Positions 44,334-52,048 of a DNA stretch of 64,000 nt are shown here, one piece after another; position 1 is the first letter of the stretch; each line of letters begins with the position of its first letter. The stretch spans positions 53,333-117,332 of the forward strand of contig CASFTW010000005.1 in the NCBI GenBank assembly GCA_949297785.1. The letters are read 5' to 3'. Below the pieces are notes generated by a model. That model was given only the letters and a program-made list of their open reading frames with translations, ran no database searches and had not been told where the DNA came from. The stretch comes from an uncultured Spirochaetales bacterium (GTDB lineage: Bacteria; Spirochaetota; Spirochaetia; Sphaerochaetales; Sphaerochaetaceae). The position numbers were made by a program, and so were the translations under genes.

Positions 44334-45306
44334 GTTTTTTCCTCCTCACAAGCAGAAAAATGAAGAAAGGCACACCGACAATGGCGAGAAAGATGCCTGC
44401 CGGAAGCTCACCCGGAGAAATGACAGTGCGCGCCAGAAGATCGGCAGAGACCACCAGAAGAGGTCCGGCCAGGGATGCTGTCACCATGCTCTTTCCCGCC
44501 TCACCTCCGCTCAGGAAGCGTGATAGGTGCGGAATGACAAGTCCTACAAAACCAAGAAGTCCGGCAAATGACACAACACTTGATGCCAGAAGCGCGGCAA
44601 TCGAAGTCAGCATTATCCTGATTGCCGCCGGACGGTAGCCCATCGATGCCGTTATCTCATCTCCGAGCCTTATCATGTTGATCACGGGAACAAGGATGAA
44701 ACACATAACTCCGGCAGCGGCTATGAGGATGGCTGGAACACTCAGGCTTGAGGCATATACCGATGCGAAGCCCCCGACTGAGAACGAGCTGTAGGATGCC
44801 ATCACATCGGGAAACAGGGAGCTCAGTGTGCTGATAAGCGCATTGAAAAGCGCGTTCACCGCAATTCCGGCAAGGATGAGTGAATTTGACGGGCTTATGT
44901 TTCTGGTGAATGCGGAAATGGCGAAAACAATGGCAGCAGCGACAAGCCCTCCCGCGAACGCTGCAAACGGAAGCAGGAAGAACAGATCGGGGAAAAAGAC
45001 AAGGAAAAGCAGTACGGCAAAGCCCGCGCCCGCGTTTATTCCGATTATATTCCCGCTTGCAAGATCATTTGAGCTTGCGCTCTGGATGAGCAGTCCGGAC
45101 AGGGAAAGCGCGAAACCGGCAAGAACTGCGGCAAAAAGACGCGGCAGACGCAGAGAGAAGAATATTATGTTGCTCCCCGAACCGCTTTCAAAAATCCCGG
45201 AATAATCCAGATCGGCACTTCCCGTGAACAGTGACAGGATGGAAACCAGAACCAGCAGAAGCGAAAGGAGCATCACAAGAGACGGAAACCTGTACTTACT
45301 CCCCAT
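44326..45306 (-). CDS. FecCD-family ABC permease
   Basis: 326 aa, nine to ten membrane helices. Family signatures: LRLPRLFAAVLAGFALSLSG, GINAGAGFAVLL, and the coupling region LGDEITASMGYRP followed by FVGLVIPHLSRFL. Forms the homodimeric inner-membrane channel for Fe-siderophore, heme or B12 import. Overlaps the binding protein gene by 11 bp and the ATPase by 8 bp. Confidence 0.94.
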   Translation of the reverse strand: MGSKYRFPSLVMLLSLLLVLVSILSLFTGSADLDYSGIFESGSGSNIIFFSLRLPRLFAAVLAGFALSLSGLLIQSASSNDLASGNIIGINAGAGFAVLLFLVFFPDLFFLLPFAAFAGGLVAAAIVFAISAFTRNISPSNSLILAGIAVNALFNALISTLSSLFPDVMASYSSFSVGGFASVYASSLSVPAILIAAAGVMCFILVPVINMIRLGDEITASMGYRPAAIRIMLTSIAALLASSVVSFAGLLGFVGLVIPHLSRFLSGGEAGKSMVTASLAGPLLVVSADLLARTVISPGELPAGIFLAIVGVPFFIFLLVRRKKHG

Positions 45307-46150
45307 AAAGGACCTCTGCCATCACCCTGTATGATTCTTCCCACCGTCCGTTGGGTTTGTAATGGAAAAGATCTTTTGACAGGAAATGAACCTCCCCTTC
45401 CCTGACTGCCTTCACATCCCTCCAGCCCGGACGGCTGAAAAGCGAACTGATGTATCTGATGCTCTCATCCTCTTCTCCCTGTGGAACGATCAGTATCTTG
45501 TCGATATCGCCTGTGATCATGGCCTCAAGGGAAAGGCTTTCCGTAAGGATACCGGCCTCATCCGCGACATTGATGCCGCCCAGATCCTCAATTATACCTG
45601 CAGCAAAATGATCGTCAGCCCTCTTGGCCCTGACAGACGAGAATGCGCTTCCCGCCCTTACGAAAAGAACGCACGGCTTATCTTCCTTTCCTCTGCATTC
45701 CTCTATGATTTCCTCAATGCCGGCTTTCTGCCCGAGGCCGTATTTCACGAAAAGATCTCCCCGTCCTGTAATTTCGGTGAGAGTCCTGAAAACTGAAAGG
45801 AAGTCCTCAAAGCTGTCCTGCTTTATGAGAATCATATCCACACCTCTCTCATCAAGGAAATGCTTGAGCTTCACATGTGATGCACTGTCTGCAGAGCCGA
45901 GGACCAGATCCGGGACGCCGGAAATGAGAATTTCCCTGTTGATGTTCATCCCCGATGCGGAATCGGCAAGAAGCACATCATCAGGCACAAAACCTCTGTC
46001 AATCGAATCCTGCACCGTAATATCAACACTGCCGCCGGCAAGAAGGAAGAGATCGGCAATCGATGAATTGAGACATGCCGTCGTGAATGCATGAAGCGGA
46101 GGAAGAAGTGCAGGCAGCATTAAAAGACACAGAAAGGGCTTTTTGAACAT
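45296..46150 (-). CDS. Periplasmic binding protein of FecB/BtuF (TroA) type
   Basis: 284 aa with a Sec signal (MFKKPFLCLLMLPALLPPLHA), no clear lipobox. The mature part has the class III helical-backbone binding-protein order: CLNSSIADLFLLAGG, PDLVLGSADSAS, then LTEITGRGDLFVKYG, and VNVADEAG-like INVADEAG. It delivers iron complex, heme or cobalamin to the FecCD permease. The ATG and ribosome-binding site sit in the loop of a long hairpin (46132-46193). Confidence 0.88.
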   Translation of the reverse strand: MFKKPFLCLLMLPALLPPLHAFTTACLNSSIADLFLLAGGSVDITVQDSIDRGFVPDDVLLADSASGMNINREILISGVPDLVLGSADSASHVKLKHFLDERGVDMILIKQDSFEDFLSVFRTLTEITGRGDLFVKYGLGQKAGIEEIIEECRGKEDKPCVLFVRAGSAFSSVRAKRADDHFAAGIIEDLGGINVADEAGILTESLSLEAMITGDIDKILIVPQGEEDESIRYISSLFSRPGWRDVKAVREGEVHFLSKDLFHYKPNGRWEESYRVMAEVLYGE

Positions 46151-46193
46151 ATTATCCTCATGAGAAGGATTTACGATTTTTCAAAGCCCTTTC
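46132..46193 (-). promoter_or_regulatory. Hairpin enclosing the start site of the ABC operon
   Basis: An 11-bp stem GAAAGGGCTTT / AAAGCCCTTTC pairs the 5' leader with codons 3-7 of the binding-protein gene; GAA/TTC can extend it past a two-base bulge. The GAGGAT ribosome-binding site and the ATG lie in the loop, where ATCCT/AGGAT can form an inner hairpin on the site itself. Confidence 0.5.
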
Positions 46194-46235
46194 CTTTTCA
46201 ATACAAGTCTGGCAAATCCTGAATCCTGTTTGCTA

Positions 46236-48806
46236 TCAGCAGGTTGCCCCGCCGGTAACATTCTTCTTCAAGATCTTCTCTTTGTCAATCTTGCCGCTGA
46301 ACAGTTTATCCTCGACATACTCAAGGCCGAGACGGTTCACGGTATCGGCAAAGCGCTCGCCGCTGATTCCCTCGTCCCTGAAAAGCAGGATCGCATTCTC
46401 AACAAGCTGGATGACTTCCTCCTCGCTTGTGAGTATGCGTGAAAGTCTCTTGCCGAGCTCTATCTTCTTGCCCCACCGTCCGCCGACGTAGACGGCATAC
46501 CCTGTCGTATATGACGGAGTGACTGAGAACGGGCACTTGTCAAGGCAGCGGCCGCAGTGGTTGCACTCGCTGTCCTTCACAACCAGCTTCCCGTCTTCAA
46601 GATGGGCGATTTTTATCGGGCAGGCTTTCTCAATCTGGCACACACGGCAGCCTTTGCATTTGTCGAAGTTGAAGTCGACTATTCTCTGACCCATTATTCC
46701 GATGTCGTTCAGGCTCGGCTTGACACAGTTGTTCGGACAGCCGCCGACCGCGATCTTGAATTTATGAGGCAGAGCCACACCGTGCCATCCTTCATAGAAG
46801 ATCTTGTGAAGTTTCTCAGACAGGTCGAATGTATCGATAAGACCGTACTGGCAGGTCGTGCCCTTGCAGGAAACCACCGGACGGACCTTGCTTCCGGTTC
46901 CGCCGGTATCAAGGCCTCTCTCCTTCAGATATGCCATAAGAGGATCGATGTTCGAATAGGGAACACCCTGAATCTCAAGTGTCAGACGTGTTGTCATAGT
47001 CACTTCACCGCTTCCGAACTTCCTTGCACCCTCTGCCACGGCTATCTGTTCATCTGATGTGAGTTTTCCGTTCCTTGTTATCACGCGGACATTGAAATGA
47101 TCAGGCTGTCTCTTGTCCTGAAGACATCCCAGTCCTTTCACCCTTTTCACTTCCTCAGGCGGAATCACGGAACCGAAATCGACTCTGACATCATTGAAGG
47201 TGAGACCTCCTTCAAGCACTCTTGTATTCGTGTATCCGTAATATTTCAGGCGGTTCTGGAGGAAATATCCTCTCTTTCCCCTTGCACAGACAAGAAGCAG
47301 CTTCTCATCCTGTGCGATGCCCTCAAGAGGACCGGTGACCTTGCCCAGATCGATCCACAGAGCACCGGGGATCGTCTTCTCCGGCATGACGTCAATCACC
47401 CTGTATCCCTTTGCCCTTGTCTTCATGTACTCAAGCGGCGTGATGGTCTCAAGCTGTCCGAGAATCTTGTTCTCAAGCACATTGCACACCTGTGTGAACG
47501 GGGAAATTGCTGTAGAGAACGGAGGAGCATAGGAGAAATCCATAGTGTCGAACTCCTCCGCCTTCATGCCTTTTGACACTGCCACAACGGCAATATCGTT
47601 CACCTTGTCCACATTGCCGCTTCCAAGCACCTGGAAACCGAGTATTCTGTGGGTCTTCCTTTCGGCAATTAGCTTCATGATGAAGGACGAGGCGCCCTCA
47701 TAATAATGTGCCTTGTCATCTGTCACCGCAATTGCAGTGACGACCTCAAAACCTTCCTTAACGGCAGCAGCCTCGGTAAGACCCGTGCGTCCCGCATTGA
47801 GATTGTCGAGTATCCTGACAACGCCGGTCCCGAGGGCGCCTGGGTAAACGGCATTCTTTCCGGCAGCGTTCTTTGCAAGAACCCTCGCGCTTATGTTCGC
47901 AGTCGAGCCCATTGCAGAGTACATTCTCCCTCCTGTGATCCTGTTTGTCACAAGTGCACAGTCTCCGGCCGCATAGACATCCGGAATATTTGTCTCCATG
48001 TTCTGATTGACAACGATCGCACCCTTTTCCATCTCAAGCGCGGTATTCTCAAGGAATGAGGTGGAAGGACGCACACCAAGTGAGAGGATTACCATATCGG
48101 CTGGAATCTCGGACTTGTCAGTCCTGACTGACACGGCCTTTCCGTTTTCTCCTTTGATCTCCTCAAGCTTTGCTCCAAGAAGCACTCTGGTACCGGACTC
48201 TTCAATTCTCTTTCTGGCCCATGCAGCCATTTCCACATCAAAGGCATTGGGCATTATCTGTTCAGCCATGTCAATGATGGTGACTGAAAGCCCTTGTCTG
48301 CGCAGGTTCTCTGCAATTTCGAGCCCGATGAAACCGGCCCCTGCGACAACGGCTTTTCTCACTCCGTCTTTCTTCGCATATGCCCTTATATTCTCAGCAT
48401 CATCGGGAGTGCGGACCGTGAAGACACCTTCATTCTTCACTCCGTCAATTGCAGGAACAATGCTCTGGGCACCTGTCGCTATGATCAGCTTGTCATAACT
48501 CTCTTCCCTTTTGTTTCCGTCCCTGTCAACGCAGGTGACAGTCTTTTTCTCAAAGTCAGCACCGACGGCCTCAGTGCCGGTCAGAACATCCACACCGGTA
48601 AGGGATGAATATTTTTCAGGGGTGTTCACGATAAGCGAACTTCTGTCCTCAATCACTTCTCCTATGTAATACGGAAGTCCGCACCCTGCATAGGAAATAT
48701 CATTGCCTTTCGTAATGATCCTGACATCAAGGGATCTGTCTTCCCTCTTCAGCTTGGCGGCAGCCTTAGTTCCGGCCGCTACACCGCCTAAAACCAGTAT
48801 CTTCAT
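46236..48806 (-). CDS. CoA-disulfide reductase - rhodanese - siroheme reductase - ferredoxin fusion
   Basis: 856 aa, four modules. Residues 1-450: FAD/NAD disulfide reductase of the CoA-disulfide/polysulfide group, with LVLGGVAAGTKAAAKLKRE and the single redox Cys42 in SYAGCGLPYY. Residues 455-545: rhodanese with Cys507 in LVCARGKRGY. Residues 555-715: sulfite/nitrite-reductase-like domain with SCKGTTCQYG (Cys647, Cys652) and VGGCPNNCVKP (Cys690, Cys694) to hold siroheme-[4Fe-4S]. Residues 715-765: two ferredoxin clusters, CKGCRVCQIEKACP and CNHCGRCLDKCP. The chain ends in Cys856. It probably moves electrons from NAD(P)H to sulfur species (persulfide, polysulfide or sulfite). Exact substrate unknown. 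Confidence 0.9.
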   Translation of the reverse strand: MKILVLGGVAAGTKAAAKLKREDRSLDVRIITKGNDISYAGCGLPYYIGEVIEDRSSLIVNTPEKYSSLTGVDVLTGTEAVGADFEKKTVTCVDRDGNKREESYDKLIIATGAQSIVPAIDGVKNEGVFTVRTPDDAENIRAYAKKDGVRKAVVAGAGFIGLEIAENLRRQGLSVTIIDMAEQIMPNAFDVEMAAWARKRIEESGTRVLLGAKLEEIKGENGKAVSVRTDKSEIPADMVILSLGVRPSTSFLENTALEMEKGAIVVNQNMETNIPDVYAAGDCALVTNRITGGRMYSAMGSTANISARVLAKNAAGKNAVYPGALGTGVVRILDNLNAGRTGLTEAAAVKEGFEVVTAIAVTDDKAHYYEGASSFIMKLIAERKTHRILGFQVLGSGNVDKVNDIAVVAVSKGMKAEEFDTMDFSYAPPFSTAISPFTQVCNVLENKILGQLETITPLEYMKTRAKGYRVIDVMPEKTIPGALWIDLGKVTGPLEGIAQDEKLLLVCARGKRGYFLQNRLKYYGYTNTRVLEGGLTFNDVRVDFGSVIPPEEVKRVKGLGCLQDKRQPDHFNVRVITRNGKLTSDEQIAVAEGARKFGSGEVTMTTRLTLEIQGVPYSNIDPLMAYLKERGLDTGGTGSKVRPVVSCKGTTCQYGLIDTFDLSEKLHKIFYEGWHGVALPHKFKIAVGGCPNNCVKPSLNDIGIMGQRIVDFNFDKCKGCRVCQIEKACPIKIAHLEDGKLVVKDSECNHCGRCLDKCPFSVTPSYTTGYAVYVGGRWGKKIELGKRLSRILTSEEEVIQLVENAILLFRDEGISGERFADTVNRLGLEYVEDKLFSGKIDKEKILKKNVTGGATC

Positions 48807-48856
48807 AAAAACCTCTTGCCTCCATGCTAGCGCAATGGTGAGGTAAATACAAGAAA

Positions 48857-49759
48857 CTATCCAATCAGGGACATGAAGCGCCTGACAAGAAGCTCAGGCT
48901 CAGCTTTTTCCATCATGTACTCAGCAGGGAAAAAGCCGCAGTTCACCCTGAATGAGGCAAGAGAAGCCTCTTCTTCCATTCCTTTCCACGGACAGAAACC
49001 TTTCCTGTTTATGTGTGATGAGAAAGTGCAGTCTATGAACGATGCCTTCCCCTCAGGCCGCCATGGTCTCATGAGGTAGACCGATTCATCTTCAAGATCC
49101 TCATGCTCAAACGAACAGTCCCTGAATATGAAGCCGATATCATCTGCATGGCCTGACGGTGCCGCGACATAACCTTCTTCATTGGAAACTATCCTGACAT
49201 TCTCAAAAAGAGCATCAGCTCCTCCGAAGATGAAATCCACACCGCCATGAATGGAGCCACCTCTGACATACACCCGGTTGAGAGTTCGCGGGGAAAAACA
49301 GCGCGGTCCGTAAAAGCCTCTTTTTTCCCTTTCCTTTTCAGGCAGAGGCGCAAGGAAAAGAGTATCCTGATGACCGTAAAGCTCCACATTATCAAGAAAG
49401 GCCTTCTGCACATCAAGATAAAGGGCCAGGGCCTGTCCCGCTTCAGCACCGCATCCCGCATTGTTCTCAAAGCGTATGTTCTCAAGATGAAGTTCATGTC
49501 CTGAAAAGAATGCGGTATAGCTTCTGAAAGTTCCCCTTTTAAACCCGTCCGGCATTATCGTGCGCGCACTGTCACTCCAGCGGATGACAACGCGGCCTTC
49601 CCCTGCAACCGTCAGCTTTCTCTTGTCGGCAAAAAGCTTTTCCTCATACACTCCTTCTTTTATGATTATCTTTCCTTCCGTCTCATAAGGAACCGCATCA
49701 ATGGCTTCCTGTATTGTGTAATAGTCTTCTCCGCTGTGTCCGACTGTGAGTTCAAGCAT
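48857..49759 (-). CDS. Pectinesterase family (CE8) protein, no signal peptide
   Basis: 300 aa right-handed beta-helix. Catalytic residues are visible: Asp in YGHQDTLFLA, Asp in GGVDFIFGGADALFEN, and Arg/Trp in LMRPWRPEG; Gln in GAEAGQALALY. De-esterifies methylated galacturonans. No signal peptide is present, so it should act in the cytoplasm on imported oligogalacturonides. AAGGAGAG site upstream. No other pectin genes are nearby. Confidence 0.92.
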   Translation of the reverse strand: MLELTVGHSGEDYYTIQEAIDAVPYETEGKIIIKEGVYEEKLFADKRKLTVAGEGRVVIRWSDSARTIMPDGFKRGTFRSYTAFFSGHELHLENIRFENNAGCGAEAGQALALYLDVQKAFLDNVELYGHQDTLFLAPLPEKEREKRGFYGPRCFSPRTLNRVYVRGGSIHGGVDFIFGGADALFENVRIVSNEEGYVAAPSGHADDIGFIFRDCSFEHEDLEDESVYLMRPWRPEGKASFIDCTFSSHINRKGFCPWKGMEEEASLASFRVNCGFFPAEYMMEKAEPELLVRRFMSLIG

Positions 49760-49837
49760 ACACCTCTCTCCTTATGTGTATAAGGATAGCCTCTCTTCAG
49801 GCATGCAGGCAACATGAATGGAGAATCATCATCTATA

Positions 49838-49885
49838 TTGACAGCATGTCAGAACAGTGTGATCATTACACTGACACACTGTCAG
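49838..49885 (+). promoter_or_regulatory. Promoter of DUF362 gene with two operators
   Basis: TTGACA (49838-49843), 17-bp spacer, extended -10 TGT-GATCAT (49858-49866). TGACA-GCA-TGTCA (49839-49851) overlaps the -35, and CTGACACACTGTCAG (49871-49885) covers the predicted start. CAGTGT/ACACTG arms lie between them. Confidence 0.75.
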
Positions 49886-49916
49886 AAAAAAGAATTGCAT
49901 CCATGGAGGAAATCAC

Positions 49917-50807
49917 ATGAAAGCCAAAGTCTATTTCACCAGAACCATTACACCGGACAAAGTTGTTGAAGCCTATGAAAAACTCGGCATACAACTTCCG
50001 GGTAAAGTGGCAGTCAAAGTCCACTCAGGAGAGAAAGGAAACCAGAACTACCTGACACCTGAATTCTGGCGCCCGATGGTTGAGAAAGTGAACGGCACCA
50101 TTGTTGAATGCAACACCGCATACGGAGATGCTGCCGGCGGAGTGAGGGACAACACTGAATCTCACTGGAAACTCATGGAAGAACACGGATGGACAAAGTA
50201 CTTCAATGTCGATCTTATGGACGGAGAGGAACCCGATGTCATCTGGAATGTGACAGGCGGAAAGGTCCTTAGAGAGAACCATGTGGGAAAGAACATCCTG
50301 AATTATGATTCGATGCTGGTCCTCGCCCACTTCAAGGGGCATCCGATGGGAGGTTACGGAGGAGCTCTCAAACAGCTTTCAATAGGCTGCGCAAGCCGTG
50401 CGGGAAAAGCGCTCATCCACTCGGCAGGTGTCACTGACGACCGCTTTGAGACCTGGCAGAAACATGCAAACAGCACAGTCTTTCCCGAAGCGATGGCAGA
50501 TGCCGCCATGACTGTGGTGAAGCACTTCAGAGACAGGATCGCATTCATAAATGTGATGAAGAATCTTTCTGTGGACTGCGACTGCTGTGAAGTTGCAGAG
50601 GATCCCTGCATGAAGGATATCGGTATCCTTGCATCCCTTGATCCTGTTGCAATCGATCAGGCATGCATTGATCTTGTCATGAACAGTGATGACCCGGGAA
50701 AGGAACATTTCATGGAGAGAGTCAACAGCCGCAACGGCATCCACACAATCGAGGCGGCAGCAGAACTGGGATACGGAACAAGAGAGTACGAACTTATCGA
50801 ATTCTGA
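49917..50807 (+). CDS. DUF362 family protein
   Basis: 296 aa. Typical DUF362 blocks: VAVKVHSGEKGNQNYL, LTPEFWRPMVE, HFKGHPMGGYGGALKQLSIG and a C-terminal CDCCEVAEDPCMKDIGILAS with clustered Cys, followed by DPVAIDQACIDL. Annotated widely as an uncharacterised Fe-S centre protein. It has no separate ferredoxin domain. GGAGG site. Its promoter shares an identical operator with the flavodoxin operon, suggesting common redox-related control. Confidence 0.9.
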   Translation: MKAKVYFTRTITPDKVVEAYEKLGIQLPGKVAVKVHSGEKGNQNYLTPEFWRPMVEKVNGTIVECNTAYGDAAGGVRDNTESHWKLMEEHGWTKYFNVDLMDGEEPDVIWNVTGGKVLRENHVGKNILNYDSMLVLAHFKGHPMGGYGGALKQLSIGCASRAGKALIHSAGVTDDRFETWQKHANSTVFPEAMADAAMTVVKHFRDRIAFINVMKNLSVDCDCCEVAEDPCMKDIGILASLDPVAIDQACIDLVMNSDDPGKEHFMERVNSRNGIHTIEAAAELGYGTREYELIEF

Positions 50808-50824
50808 AAAACGGAACACATAGA

Positions 50825-50837
50825 TTCAAAGGCGGGC
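50825..50837. repeat. 13-bp direct repeat, copy 1
   Basis: TTCAAAGGCGGGC, in the 5' arm of the DUF362 terminator. The second copy is at 52012-52024, on the other side of the DUF1016 gene. Confidence 0.6.
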
Positions 50838-50865
50838 CTGTATTTTCCGGTCCGCTCTTTTTCTT
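50832..50865 (+). terminator. Intrinsic terminator of the DUF362 gene
   Basis: GCGGgCC / GGtCCGC stem with a 10-nt loop, followed by TCTTTTTCTT. Confidence 0.88.
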
Positions 50866-50907
50866 AACCCAATATTACAAGTCCTTCACATACAGCAGGA
50901 AAAACCA

Positions 50908-50937
50908 TTGCATATTCATATGTCTTTACCATACAAT
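50908..50937 (+). promoter_or_regulatory. Promoter of the DUF1016 gene
   Basis: TTGCAT (50908-50913), 18-bp spacer, TACAAT (50932-50937), with AAGGAG a few bases further down. Confidence 0.6.
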
Positions 50938-50957
50938 CTCTACAAGGAGATTTGAAC

Positions 50958-52001
50958 ATGAAAGCACCAAATGTAAAAGCTGATGATAACAGTCTTATCG
51001 AAAGTATCAAGTCAATAATCATGACATCAAGGCAGAACATTGTGAGAGCTGTCAATACGGAAATGATTTCTGCCTACTGGAATGTCGGTAGACTTATTGT
51101 CGAAAACGAACAGAAAAACATGGAAAGAGCCCAATACGGTGAACAGACACTGAAAAATCTATCAAAAAGACTTACAAAAGAACTTGGAAGTGGATTTTCA
51201 ACTACAAACCTTAAAATGATGAGACGTTTTTTCATTGTTTATGAAAAAAGTCAGACAGTGTCTGACCAATTGAGCTGGTCACATTACTGCGAGCTTCTCT
51301 CAATCTCAGATACCAATAAACGTAGCTTTTATGAGAAGGAATGCATTGCTTCAAAATGGTCCGTAAGAGAGCTGAAACGACAGCTTGATTCATCGCTGTA
51401 TGAACGTCTTCTGCTCTCTCGTGGGAAAGAGAACAAAGAAGAAGTCAGGAAGCTTGCAGAAAAAGGACAGGAAATAGCAAAACCTGAAGACATATTGAAA
51501 GACCCGTATGTATTTGAGTTTGCGGGATTACCGGAAAACAAACCTGTCATGGAAGCTGATATCGAAAATGCACTGACAAATCATATTGAAAAATTTCTGC
51601 TTGAACTCGGTAAAGGATTCATGTTTGTAGGACGACAGCAACGAATAACATTCGACAACGAACATTATTATGCTGACATGGTGTTCTACAACAAGATTCT
51701 CAGAGCCTATGTGATAATCGAACTTAAAACAAGAAAGCTGTTACCTGCAGCTGTCGGACAGCTTAACATGTATCTCAACTACTACAAAGCTGAAGTGAAT
51801 GATCCAGAAGATAATGCTCCCATTGGTATTATTCTATGTACTGATAAGCCATCCGCAAAAATAGAATATGTCCTTGGAGGAATAGAAAACAAAATATTCG
51901 CTTCAAAATATGTACTCTATCTTCCAGACAAAAAAGCCATGGAAGAAGAAGTGCAGAATTTCATTGAAGACTGGAAAGATCAGAATTCGATCGGTTCATG
52001 A
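50958..52001 (+). CDS. DUF1016/YhcG-type PD-(D/E)XK nuclease domain protein
   Basis: 347 aa from the ATG at 50958 with AAGGAG eight bases above. The N-terminal DUF1016 helical domain has AYWNVGRLIVENEQ, YGEQTLKNLSKRLTKELG and FSTTNLKMMRRFF. The C-terminal nuclease core shows FVGRQQRITFDNEHYYADMVFYN and VIIELKTRKL, an E-x-K type active site. Function is uncertain; relatives occur in mobile and defence regions. Base composition is visibly A/T-richer than the neighbours, suggesting transfer. Converges on the AAA-nuclease gene. Confidence 0.88.
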   Translation: MKAPNVKADDNSLIESIKSIIMTSRQNIVRAVNTEMISAYWNVGRLIVENEQKNMERAQYGEQTLKNLSKRLTKELGSGFSTTNLKMMRRFFIVYEKSQTVSDQLSWSHYCELLSISDTNKRSFYEKECIASKWSVRELKRQLDSSLYERLLLSRGKENKEEVRKLAEKGQEIAKPEDILKDPYVFEFAGLPENKPVMEADIENALTNHIEKFLLELGKGFMFVGRQQRITFDNEHYYADMVFYNKILRAYVIIELKTRKLLPAAVGQLNMYLNYYKAEVNDPEDNAPIGIILCTDKPSAKIEYVLGGIENKIFASKYVLYLPDKKAMEEEVQNFIEDWKDQNSIGS

Positions 52002-52011
52002 ATGGATACAG

Positions 52012-52024
52012 TTCAAAGGCGGGC
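52012..52024. repeat. 13-bp direct repeat, copy 2
   Basis: TTCAAAGGCGGGC, identical to 50825-50837. It begins a GGGCTGCA..TGCAGACCC hairpin that probably terminates the DUF1016 gene. Confidence 0.6.
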
Positions 52025-52048
52025 TGCATCTGCAGACCCGTCCCAAAA

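Noticed and set aside
50825..52024. Transposon explanation for the 13-bp direct repeat
   Set aside because: No transposase or terminal inverted repeats; both copies belong to terminator-like hairpins, so I list it only as a repeat.
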